DNA from: Reticulitermes speratus
Taxonomy: Eukaryota > Arthropoda > Insecta > Blattodea > Rhinotermitidae
Assembly: GCA_021186555.1 (NCBI GenBank)
Contig: JAJKFL010000005.1
Location: 56,029,635-56,093,634, forward strand
Reading direction: 5' to 3'
Length of the DNA stretch: 64,000 nucleotides
Shown here: piece by piece, positions 54,745 through 64,000 of the stretch
Layout: every line of letters starts with the position of its first letter
Position numbering within the stretch: the stretch's first letter is position 1
Program-made: the position numbers and the translations under genes
The notes under the pieces: model-generated
The model's input: only the letters and a program-made list of their open reading frames with translations
What the model was told of the DNA's origin: nothing
Databases searched by the model: none

Positions 54745-55095
54745 GCACAAATGGAGCGTCGTGAATTGTACGTCTCACCAAACACAGTTCGGTTGCTCAA
54801 ATCAAGAAACATGCGATGGGCAGGGCATGTGGCACGTATGGGGGAGAAGAGAAATGTGCATAAGATTTTGGTGGGGAAAGCCTAAGGGAAAGAATCACTT
54901 GGAAGACCTAGCCATAGACACGAGGATAAGTTAACGTTGATCTTAAAGAAACAGAATGACTGGCTTTAGCTGGCTCAAGACAGGGACCAATGGCGGGCTG
55001 TTGTGAACACGGTAATGAACGTTCCGTGTCCGTAATATGTAGGGAATTTTTTTGACTAGCTGAGGAACAATTAGCTTCTCGAGAAAGACCCTGCT
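54745..55095 (+). pseudogene. LINE 3' end fragment, copy 3
   Basis: The forward strand reads SRNMRWAGHVARMGEKRNVH (54804 onward), then ESLGRPSHRHEDKLTL with stops, then LAQDRDQWRAVVNTVMNVP. MRWAGHVARMGE---- is the familiar end of an insect LINE reverse transcriptase ORF. The 3' untranslated end is TTGACTAGCTGAGGAACAAT and AGCTTCTCGAGAAAGACC. At least three stop codons interrupt it. It is the longest of the three 3' fragments. Confidence 0.8.
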
Positions 55096-55196
55096 GCAAG
55101 CAGTTAGCTGTCTTTCACTTTAAATGTCAGCGATATCCTCAGCTGACGGATGTATTCTCTTAGCTGTCCAGTCTTATCCCTATTCCTCCTCTTTTG

Positions 55197-55247
<51 letters not shown>

Positions 55248-55887
55248 TACCACAACCACACAACTCTTCTTATTATTATGAAGCTCTACAACCCTGGATG
55301 GGTTTTGGCTTGCTCAAGTATTCCTTGTCAATACTTTCTGTCAACAACACACTTTTTCCAATCCAGTACACCCACAATTTTCAGATCTCCGCGTACACTC
55401 TACCACCATCTATCTTTAGGTCTTCCTTTTGGCCTGTTTAGTAATGTTGGCATCCAGTTATTCGATGCCACTACTAGTACTATGGAGGAATAATTTTTCG
55501 GTGTTCCTCGTCTCATTTACGTCCTCACGCTCCAGTTCCAGCTCCAGTTCCAGCTCCATGACAGCACAAGGCCCTGCTGTGACCTGCCACAACACACTTC
55601 ACGAACATTGTGCTGTTTGTGGTTCGGTCGGTGGCCACCTGCCACGTGAATATTGTGCTGTTTGTGGTTTGGTCGGTGGCCACCTGCCACGTGAACTGAC
55701 ACGGATACTGCGAGACGCCACGTGTCACTTGTGACTGCGTGTAGGAAGGCACCGACTTGCATGACGACGGCGATAATAGGCCTACTAACAAGCACCATGC
55801 AATGACCTGGCCTGCTCCAGTTGAAAGGGCTGTACCGTCTTCACCCCGCTCGTCCTAGGCAGCTTATGTCCCCCGCGCTGCAGTACT
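55096..55887. other. Spacer with a (CTA)n microsatellite and a 45-bp duplication
   Basis: (CTA)n lies at about 55197-55246 (16 triplets). At about 55604-55695 two copies of a 45-bp unit occur (ATTGTGCTGTTTGTGGTT, GGTCGGTGGCCACCTGCCAC). A short (CCAGCT/TCCAGT)n run lies at about 55531-55558. No gene is recognised. Confidence 0.7.
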
Positions 55888-56691
55888 CTCGATGTTCGTG
55901 ACTAATTGGAACCGACAAAAGCGTCACGAACATCGGAATGCACGTTCAATATAAAACAGCCAACTGGTTCCACGAACTTACGAAATACCAGTAGCATGCG
56001 TACAAAACAACACCTAGCAGCATACAAAGCAAGTAGCTGCGTTTGTTTTTAATGAAATATAAACACGTTTTAGAAACATCAAATGCATGCAATAATTGGA
56101 GTGGAGTATCATCTATAAGGCACGAAAGCAATCAGCCTCCGTTAACGAAATACAAAGCTTGACTGAGCTGACAGTGATCTGTGCAACAGCAGGACAGTGG
56201 GGCTTGACTGAGCTGACAGTGATCTGTGCAACAGCAGGACAGTGGGGCTTGACTGAGCTGACAGTGATCTGTGCAACAGCAGGACAGTGGGGCTTGACTG
56301 AGCTGACAGTGATCTGTGCAACAGCAGGACAGTGGGGCTTGACTGAGCTGACAGTGATCTGTGCAACAGCAGGACAGTGGGGCTTGACTGAGCTGACAGT
56401 GATCTGTGCAACAGCAGGACAGTGGGGCTTGACTGAGCTGACAGTGATCTGTGCAACAGCAGGACAGTGGGGCTTGACTGAGCTGACAGTGATCTGTGCA
56501 ACAGCAGGACAGTGGGGCTTGACTGAGCTGACAGTGATCTGTGCAACAGCAGGACAGTGGGGCTTGACTGAGCTGACAGTGATCTGTGCAACAGCAGGAC
56601 AGTGGAGGTGATGCCGATTCGCAAGCCACGTGTCAGGTCTCACTGCGATTCACCTAACCAGTCACGAAACGTAGACATCACGAACATCGAG
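55888..56691. mobile_element. Inverted-repeat element 'C', copy 2 (45-bp expansion)
   Basis: The ends are CTCGATGTTCGTGA (55888) and TCACGAACATCGAG (to 56691), a perfect 14-bp terminal inverted repeat. A second TCACGAACATCGGA lies at 55925, so the left end can also pair with its own neighbour. Interior words match the copy at 39217. In this copy a 45-bp word is expanded ten times, while the 12-bp word is present only once (GGAGTATCAT near 56103). No coding sequence. Confidence 0.75.
56158..56607. repeat. 45-bp tandem repeat, 10 near-identical copies
   Basis: Units of CTTGACTGAGCTGACAGTG, ATCTGTGCAACAGCAGGAC, AGTGGGG with essentially no differences among the ten, so the expansion is recent. 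The homologous position in the sister element (40130-40175) has a single, more diverged copy. Because 45 is a multiple of three, frames are open on both strands. Confidence 0.97.
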
Positions 56692-56807
56692 CTTACAGCA
56701 AGTTCGGGATTCGGCTTGCGACGTTTTTCCACTAGCGCACTGGATGTCTTTTCACAGTCCTCAGACTGTGCTGCCATCTCTTATTTCCAGTTCGTAAAGA
56801 GTAGCTC

Positions 56808-57020
56808 TCGCTTACTGGGATTGCGGGTTCGAATCCAGCCTAGGACATGGATGTCTGTCTCTTGTGAGTGTTGTGTGTTGTCAGGTAGAGGTCTCTGCGA
56901 CGGGCTGGTCCCTCGTCCAGAGGAGTCTTACCGAGTGTGGTGTGCCTGAGTGTGATCGTGAAGCCTCGAAAAATGAGGCGGCCTAGGCTGCAAAGGGGCT
57001 GTCGAGCCATTAAAAAAAAA
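56808..57020 (+). mobile_element. tRNA-derived SINE, family 1, copy E (5'-truncated)
   Basis: It starts at TCGCTTACTGGGATTGCGGG, just before the B box (GGTTCGAATCC), so the A box is absent. The body and 3' end (AAGGGGCTGTCGAGCCATT plus A tail) are complete. The target duplication is GAGTAGCTC on the left (56799-56807) and GAATAGCTC on the right (57021-57029), 8 of 9. So it was inserted already truncated. Confidence 0.88.
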
Positions 57021-57029
57021 GAATAGCTC

Positions 57030-57477
57030 CGTGCATGTGACCGCTGTGCTTATTCAGTCCTCACTAAGGCCAAACATAGCGATAAATACAAAACTGTAGT
57101 CTGATAGACTAGTCAGTCAGTCAGTCAGTCACAGCGATGTTGCTGCTACCCATCGTAACCAGATCACAGCATTGCTAACAACGTCGTTAGAACATCCTCC
57201 CTTCGAACAATGGAATCTTACAGCAGGAGGAAATGTTGAAACTCAGCCAAGAGCAGAACACAGGCCTTCGTGTTAATGGAAGTACAGTAATTCCAACCGG
57301 TTTAGTAACAAGGGAAGTGGAGGGCGTTCTTTACTGCTTTATAAAGAATTTTAAAGCAAAGGAAAGGTGCAAAACGTTACAAAACCATAGCATAGCTACC
57401 GGACCGTACCGTAAAGCAATGTGGGTCCTCTGTGAGCAGACAGAAGTGAGCGGGGCGTGGTTACGATGCGTACAGAC
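57030..57477. other. Unassigned spacer with a short (AGTC)n run
   Basis: (AGTC)n at about 57107-57130. No gene or known repeat otherwise. An 82-codon frame at 57233-57481 has no recognised domain. Confidence 0.45.
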
Positions 57478-57990
57478 ATAAATATACAGACATAAATATA
57501 CAGACATAAATATACAGACATAAAATACAGACATAAAATACAGACATAAAATACAGACATAAATATACAGACATAAATATACAGACATAAATATAGACAT
57601 AAATATACAGACATAAATATACAGACATAAATATACAGACATAAAATACAGACATAAAATACAGACATAAATATACAGACATAAATATACAGACATAAAA
57701 TACAGACATAAATATACAGACATAAAATACAGACATAAAATACAGACATAAAATACAGACATAAATATACAGACAAAAATACAGACATAAATATACAGAC
57801 ATAAATATAGACATAAATATACAGACATAAAATACAGACATAAAATACAGACATAAAATACAGACATAAAATACAGACATAAATATAGACATAAAATACA
57901 GACAAATATACAGACATAACTATACAGACATAAATATACAGACAAATATACAGACATAAATATACAGACAAATATACAGACATAAATATA
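57478..57990. repeat. 13/14-bp minisatellite, about 38 copies
   Basis: Units CAGACATAAATATA (14 bp) and CAGACATAAAATA (13 bp) are intermixed, with a few shortened ones (ATAGACATAAAT, CAGACAAATATA). The very long minus-strand frames (232, 195 and 143 codons, rich in Y, C, V and L) are translations of this array. Confidence 0.97.
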
Positions 57991-58215
57991 CATATAACTG
58001 GCGCACCTCACTGAACAAAACAGCAACAAAATCCATCCCGTTCTGTTACTACCCTAAGATGCAGTTTAACATTATCCTCGAACGATGCCTGGCGCTTCTA
58101 AATGATCCTTTATCCAGGGCTTCCAAAGAATATTTTTAGAAAACTCAGAAAACTCATCCATTTCATGAGTTCTACATGTCCTACTCATCTCAGACTCATT
58201 GCCTTGACAGCTCCA

Positions 58216-58492
58216 ATAATGTTTGGCGGCGCAGTTGGTTGAGGCACTGCGCTACAAGCGGGAAGGTTGCGGGTTCGATTCCCGATGGTGTCATTGGAAG
58301 TTTTCATTGACATAATCCTTTCGGCCGCACTGTGGCCCTGGGGTCGACTCAGCCTCTAACAGAAATGAGTACCAGGAGTATTTCCTGGGGGTAAAGGGCT
58401 GACAACCTTACCACCTTCATGTGCCGATTGTCTAGAAATCTGGGAGCCTCAACCTCCTGGAGCCCTAAGGGCCTGTCTAGCATGTATGCTTC
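58216..58492 (+). mobile_element. tRNA-derived SINE, family 3
   Basis: The head GGCGGCGCAGTTGGTTGAGG and the B box GCGGGTTCGATTCCCGATGG show tRNA ancestry. The body has CACTGTGGCCCTGGGGTCGA, ACAGAAATGAGTACCAGGAG and CATGTGCCGATTGTCTAGAA. The same body makes up most of the chimeric copy at 20690. The 3' end (GCCCTAAGGGCCTGTCTAGC) directly abuts a LINE endonuclease fragment on the other strand. Confidence 0.82.
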
Positions 58493-59066
58493 CGAAGATT
58501 TTTTGATGTGGCAAAGTTTACAACTCCAACACCATTACCATTACTATCCTCATGTAAACTCTCATTCCCGATCGTCGGTTTGAAAGTATCCTCCCTCCCC
58601 AATTTTGCATTAAAATCTCCTAACAGAATTTCCATATGATACTTAGCAAAATGGTCGAACGCCTGTTCTAATTCCTCGTAGAATCTGTCGTTTTAGTCAT
58701 CACTTTTCTCCTCAGTTGGTGCAAGCACATTCAGAACAATGATATCACACCACGACCTCTCAGCACCATATATGACATCCTATCACTAACAAACTCTCCT
58801 CTCTTAACAGCTGATACTATTCTCTGATGTACAACAAAACCTGTTCCCAATTGGTGACTTTCATTTCCCTTTCCATACACAGAAGTATAATCCCCTGCTC
58901 TTACTGTGCCTCCTTTGTCCCACCTAACCTCCTGCACACCCACTAAATACAATTTGTACCTAGCTAATTCCCTGACCACTGTCATAAGTGTCCCTGACCT
59001 ATACAGGCTCCTCACGTTCCATGTTCCAAATCTCATGTTCCTTATCCGTTGCTTAAGTTGTACCAA
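58493..59066 (-). pseudogene. LINE endonuclease fragment (EEP domain), frameshifted
   Basis: On the minus strand from 59066 the product reads RFGTWNVRSLYRSGTL, LVGVQEVRWDKGGTVR and YGKGNESHQLGTGFVVHQ. These carry the first two motifs of an endonuclease/exonuclease/phosphatase fold: the N of TWNVRS, and the E of VQEVRW, a metal ligand. A frameshift near 58760 moves the rest to another frame, which continues DIIVLNVLAPTEEKSDD, a stop, then YHMEILLGDFNAKLGRED with the third motif (GDFNAK). The fragment ends near 58493 at the SINE. Such LINE N-terminal domains are often mis-annotated as 'craniofacial development protein 2-like'. The reverse transcriptase is missing. It is dead. Confidence 0.88.
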
Positions 59067-59350
59067 ATAATCAATCCAGGTCCGGGGCTTTGCGATATGT
59101 TTCGTAATATGGTAATTTTTTACAGTGAGGAGTTGTTAGCACCTCGCCCAACCCCCAAGCTGAAGGACCACCGCTTGTCGGCTGTCCGCGACCGCTTATT
59201 CACTATATTCGCAGTTACCCTCCATCAGCAACCTGAGGACGCGCCATGCCGTGGTGACAGGACCGACTTATCGTGGATACGAAGACAACACTAGCAGGAA
59301 AATGCGTCCTGCTGCTTCATTACAGATGACAAACTGTTGTAGTTCCATGA

Positions 59351-60830
59351 TTTAGACCTTCAAATGCCAGTGGTTACTATATGTACCACCAGGCTTAACA
59401 TTCACAAATTCTACGTTCTGCCCACACAGTGTATTTATGTGTTTTGTGTGGATCTCAGAACAAACAGCGATTATTTCACTGTACAACATTAACTGACTGG
59501 TTTGTATAACTGAGACCGAGTGTGTTTACTGCGCGGTACGGACTGTATTTATGTGTTTTGTGTGGATCTCAGAACAAACAGCGATTATTTCACTGTACAA
59601 CATTAACTGACTGGTTTGTATAACTGAGACGGAGTGTGTTTACTGCGCGGTACGAGCTGTATTTATGTGTTTTGTGTGGATCTCAGAACAAACAGCGATT
59701 ATTTCACTGTACAACATTAACTGACTGGTTTGTATAACTGAGACGGAGTGTGTTTACTGCGCGGTACGGACTGTATTTATGTGTTTTGTGTGGATCTCAG
59801 AACAAACAGCGATTATTTCATTGTACAACATTAACTGACTGGTTTGTATAACTGAGACGGAGTGTGTTTACTGCGCGGTACGGACTGTATTTATGTGTTT
59901 TGTGTGGATCTCAGAACAAACAGCGATTATTTCACTGTACAACATTAACTGACTGGTTTGTAACTGAGACGGAGTGTGTTTACTGCGCGGTACGAGCTGT
60001 ATTTATGTGTTTTGTGTGGATCTCAGAACAAACAGCGATTATTTCACTGTACAACATTAACTGACTGGTTTGTATAACTGAGACGGAGTGTGTTTACTGC
60101 GCGGTACGGACTGTATTTATGTGTTTTGTGTGGATCTCAGAACAAACAGCGATTATTTCATTGTACAACATTAACTGACTGGTTTGTATAACTGAGACGG
60201 AGTGTGTTTACTGCGCGGTACGGACTGTATTTATGTGTTTTGTGTGGATCTCAGAACAAACAGCGATTATTTCACTGTACAACATTAACTGACTGGTTTG
60301 TATAACTGAGACGGAGTGTGTTTACTGCGCGGTACGGACTGTATTTATGTGTTTTATGTGGATCTCAGAACAAACAGCGATTATTTCACTGTACAACATT
60401 AACTGACTGGTTTGTATAACTGAGACGGAGTGTGTTTACTGCGCGGTACGGACTGTATTTATGTGTTTTGTGTGGATCTCAGAACAAACAGCGATTATTT
60501 CACTGTACAACATTAACTGACTGGTTTGTATAACTGAGACGGAGTGTGTTTACTGCGCGGTACGGACTGTATTTATGTGTTTTGTGTGGATCTCAGAACA
60601 AACAGCGATTATTTCACTGTACAACATTAACTGACTGGTTTGTATAACTGAGACGGAGTGTGTTTACTGTGCGGTACGGACTGTATTTATGTGTTTTGTG
60701 TGGATCTCAGAACAAACAGCGATTATTTCACTGTACAACATTAACTGACTGGTTTGTATAACTGAGACGGAGTGTTTACTGCGCGGTACGGACTAAATAT
60801 TTATATATAATTCAGGTTATTTTTAATTTT
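59351..60830 (+). mobile_element. piggyBac-like MITE expanded to about 12 internal units
   Basis: The left end CTTCAAATGCCAGTGGTTAC and sub-terminal ACAAATTCTACGTTCTGCCC lead into about twelve near-identical 114-bp units. The right sub-terminal word is TATATATAATTCAGGTTA, followed by ATTTTAAAGTG, a decayed version of GTCTTTAAAGGG. Units differ mainly at GTACAACATT/GTACAGCATT and CGGACTG/CGAGCTG. The array is in plus orientation, opposite to the block at 62330. Confidence 0.82.
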
Positions 60831-62329
60831 AAAGTGTCATATACGTAGGTAAGAACAATAAACAACACAACTTGCACGCCTACGCAATAAACACTAACTG
60901 AAGGACAAGCCACACTGCACCTTGTTATTAGGCGCGTTCTTACGACATAACAATTTAAGGCCTTATGTGCAGACGACGTCCGTTCTTACGTTTGTCTGCG
61001 ACTTAGTATGAGCGACTAAATCCTTTCTGGGGTTATCATGAAACGCGGGATAGTTCTTTATAAAAGTTGTCAAAAAAGAAAGATTTTCATGAAAACCGAC
61101 TCAGTGAATGTCATAATCTACGTAAGGGGGTAAATGAATTTCCGGCCGTTATTTCCGTACCTCTTGGCCGATTTGGGTGAAATTCGGTACAGAACATCTC
61201 CACGTAATTCGGTTCAGCAATTACGAGTTCCATGAATATCGGCACAGCGAAAGGCATACTTTGCTTACAGGCATACTTTGCTTAAGGCATACTTTGCTTA
61301 CAGGCATACATGAAATGTTTCTGTGTTCTCCACATTCTTATTCCGATATTGATAAAATTAGTTACACAATACGTCCACAAAAATGTACTGAATCACTGTG
61401 TCTTTCATGAAAATAGGCACAATCGATGCCTTACTTTACTTAGCAGCGTAAAGAAATTTCAATCGGAACGTTCGACATTTATTTCCAGATCTTGGTGAAA
61501 TTCGATATATTCCTATTGAGCAGTCACGAGTCTCGTGAAAATCGACTCATGAAAGAATGTACCTACTTGTGTCCGTACACGTCGGTACCTTCAGCGTGCA
61601 GCGTAAAACCGTAAGATACTTTGAAAATAAAAAGACGTCCTAGTCAAGTCACGGAGTATCTCAGGCAATTTCAGAACAGAAAACCCCTGCTGTCAGACAC
61701 CGTTCTCTCTGGGATACTAGTCGAGGCTGAAGAAATAGCTGAGCATCAAACATAAAACACAACATAGCACAACCAGACTGCAGCACACCGACAGATGGAA
61801 TTTACGCTTGGGTTTCGACAACAATAAAGAAAGGATAAAAGATATCGCGGAAGTCCGTGTGATTATAGCAGCCTATCGTGTTAACAGGTATCTTGCTCGA
61901 AACAACAATAATAATAATGTGTCAATTTCCTAACGTTCCGACAGTTGTCACTACCCAATTAATTTGTGTCCACCCAACAGGATAAGCCATACGTTCAATT
62001 CAGAAAGATTTCAAGTCCCAGACCAAATTTTGCTGCACGATAGTCAGCGAAATGTAAGCAGGTGTTGTTTGAGTACGTATTTATTAGAGCAAAACACAGT
62101 TTGCTGTACGCAAGAGTGGAGAAGAAGAGACTACAGACAGACAGTCAGACAGACAATGACTGTCACAACGTGGTTCCTAGCTTCAGAAGCTTCTCGCCGT
62201 TGTTCCGTGTTGTCTGTTGAGCAGTCGGTGATGTACATGTAGCGGAACGGATTGGCTGATCTGTAACAAGTGCAAATGTTCCCACAAGACTGACACATTT
62301 CGCTTGGAGAACCTCGGACATTTATGCTG
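60831..62329. other. Low-copy segment with three very diverged internal repeats
   Basis: From about 61157, 61330 and 61474 three stretches follow the same order: CGATTTGGGTGAAATTCGGT or ATCTTGGTGAAATTCGATAT, then a CAATTACGAG-like part, then TTCATGAAAATAGGCAC or CTCGTGAAAATCGACTC. Between them is a short 17-bp triplication of GGCATACTTTGCTTACA (61254-61308). The same motif class occurs near 10845 and 16980. No gene is recognised in the 1.5 kb. Confidence 0.5.
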
Positions 62330-63884
62330 TTAACCCTTTATAGACGAAGCGTAAACTGTTTTATTTAAACACTCAGTCCGTACCGCGCAGTTAAACACAC
62401 TCCGTCTCAGTTATACAAACCAGTCAGTTAATGTTGTACAGTGAAATAATCGCTGTTTGTTCTGAGATCCACACAAAACACATAAATACAGTCCGTACCG
62501 CGCAGTAAACACACTCCGTCTCAGTTATACAAACCAGTCAGTTAATGTTGTACAGTGAAATAATCGCTGTTTGTTCTGAGATCCACACAAAACACATAAA
62601 TACAGTCCGTACCGCGCAGTAAACACACTCCGTCTCAGTTATACAAACCAGTCAGTTAATGTTGTACAGTGAAATAATCGCTTGTTTGTTCTGAGATCCA
62701 CACAAAACACATAAATACAGTCCGTACCGCGCAGTAAACACACTCCGTCTCAGTTATACAAACCAGTCAGTTAATGTTGTACAGTGAAATAATCGCTGTT
62801 TGTTCTGAGATCCACACAAAACACATAAATACAGTCCGTACCGCGCAGTAAACACACTCCGTCTCAGTTATACAAACCAGTCAGTTAATGTTGTACAGTG
62901 AAATAATCGCTGTGTTTGTTCTGAGATCCACACAAAACACATAAATACAGTCCGTACCGCGCAGTAAACACACTCCGTCTCAGTTATACAAACCAGTCAG
63001 TCAATGCTGTACAGTGAAATAATCGCTGTTTGTTCTGAGATCCACACAAAACATAAATACAGTCCGTACCGCGCAGTAAACACACTCCGTCTCAGTTATA
63101 CAAACCAGTCAGTTAATGCTGTACAGTGAAATAATCGCTGTTTGTTCTGAGATCCACACAAAACACATAAATACAGTCCGTACCGCGCAGTAAACACACT
63201 CCGTCTCAGTTATACAAACCAGTCAGTCAATGCTGTACAGTGAAATAATCGCTGTTTGTTCTGAGATCCACACAAAACACATAAATACAGTCCGTACCGC
63301 GCAGTAAACACACTCCGTCTCAGTTATACAAACCAGTCAGTTAATGCTGTACAGTGAAATAATCGCTGTTTGTTCTGAGATCCACACAAAACACATAAAT
63401 ACAGTCCGTACCGCGCAGTAAACACACTCCGTCTCAGTTATACAAACCAGTCAGTTAATGTTGTACAGTGAAATAATCGCTGTTTGTTCTGAGATCCACA
63501 CAAAACACATAAATACAGTCTGTACCGCGCAGTAAACACACTCCGTCTCAGTTATACAAACCAGTCAGTTAATGCTGTATAGTGAAATAATCGCTGTTTG
63601 TTCTGAGATCCACACAAAACACATAAATGCACTGTGTGGGCAGAACGTAGAATTTGTGAATGTTAAACCTGAATTATATAAAAAGATCCAGTCCGTACCG
63701 CGCAGTAAACACACTCCGTCTCAGTTATACAAACCAGTCAGTTAATGCTGTATAGTGAAATAATCGCTGTTTGTTCTGAGATCCACAAAAAACACATAAA
63801 TACACTGTGTGGGCAGCACGTAGAATTAGTGAATATTAAACCTGGTGGTACGTATAGTAACCACTGGGCTGTAAAATGCTAATA
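62330..63884 (-). mobile_element. piggyBac-like MITE expanded to about 11 units plus a one-unit duplicate
   Basis: It starts at TTAA (62330-62333) followed by CCCTTTATAGACGAAGCGTA, which matches the right end of the single-unit MITE at 22568 read in reverse. Eleven 114-bp units follow to about 63640. The sub-terminal GTGGGCAGAACGTAGAATTT then joins a second ACCTGAATTATATAAAAAG with one more unit, and the block ends GTAACCACTGGGCTGTAAAA. The far TTAA is mutated (CTAATAAC). Confidence 0.82.
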
Positions 63885-64000
63885 ACGACTCAGCCCTCAT
63901 GACGCATGCCTTACAAACAACAATCTCTGTTCCTGCCCACTGCATAATTCGATGCTCCTATAGTCAGAACATTTTTACGAAAACAGACAGCAGCATTTGC

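Noticed and set aside
17069..55246. (AAT)n, (GACA)n and (CTA)n microsatellites as telomeric or centromeric marks
   Set aside because: They are ordinary short simple repeats. I see no TTAGG insect telomere run anywhere in the window.
57331..58029. 232-codon hydrophobic frame that could be mistaken for a membrane protein
   Set aside because: The Y/C/L/V pattern is the reverse translation of the CAGACATAAATATA array. Three frames give the same pattern.

Overview
The window is non-coding animal DNA and almost certainly insect. I see no bacterial or viral gene organisation and no CRISPR array. I also find no host protein-coding gene I can defend: the long open frames lie inside tandem arrays or interspersed repeats. 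The best guess is a cockroach or termite (Blattodea). The basis is memory: conceptual translations of the SINE at 49283 and of the LINE debris resemble repeat-derived 'proteins' that litter predicted gene sets of Periplaneta and termites. No search was run, so the order is an inference.

By adding up the arrays listed, roughly 35 kb of the 64 kb (about 55%) is tandem repeat. There are more than 25 arrays with units from 3 to 114 bp. The largest are a 16-bp array (2318-5243), a 63-bp array (5811-10163), a 62-bp array (11584-15209), a 51-bp array (17411-19494), a 68-bp array (31041-33055), a 78-bp G-rich array (34377-36113) and a 31-bp array (43978-46785). A 114-bp unit is present at eight loci in both orientations.

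The rest is mostly interspersed repeats: about a dozen tRNA-derived SINEs in at least five families, several with target-site duplications; four LINE fragments (one endonuclease piece and three 3' ends); an intact-ended non-autonomous hAT element (40482-41863) with a perfect 8-bp target duplication; an older hAT MITE (43054-43394); TTAA-flanked, CCCTTTAAAG-ended piggyBac-like MITEs; two copies of an unclassified inverted-repeat element (39217-40275 and 55888-56691); one larger inverted-repeat element (about 30731-33764); and a family of short fold-back elements.

The main result is that many minisatellites sit inside the borders of DNA transposons, and different copies of one element carry different expansions. 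The piggyBac-like MITE holds 1 to about 16 units of the 114-bp monomer, depending on locus. The paired element at 39.2 and 55.9 kb has expanded two different internal words, one in each copy. The hAT element carries a 59-bp array. The 30.7-kb element carries a 68-bp array and has amplified its own terminal repeat. This suggests that non-autonomous transposons seed and spread tandem DNA here. Clusters of single-base indels deep inside several arrays could be real decay or unpolished long-read consensus.
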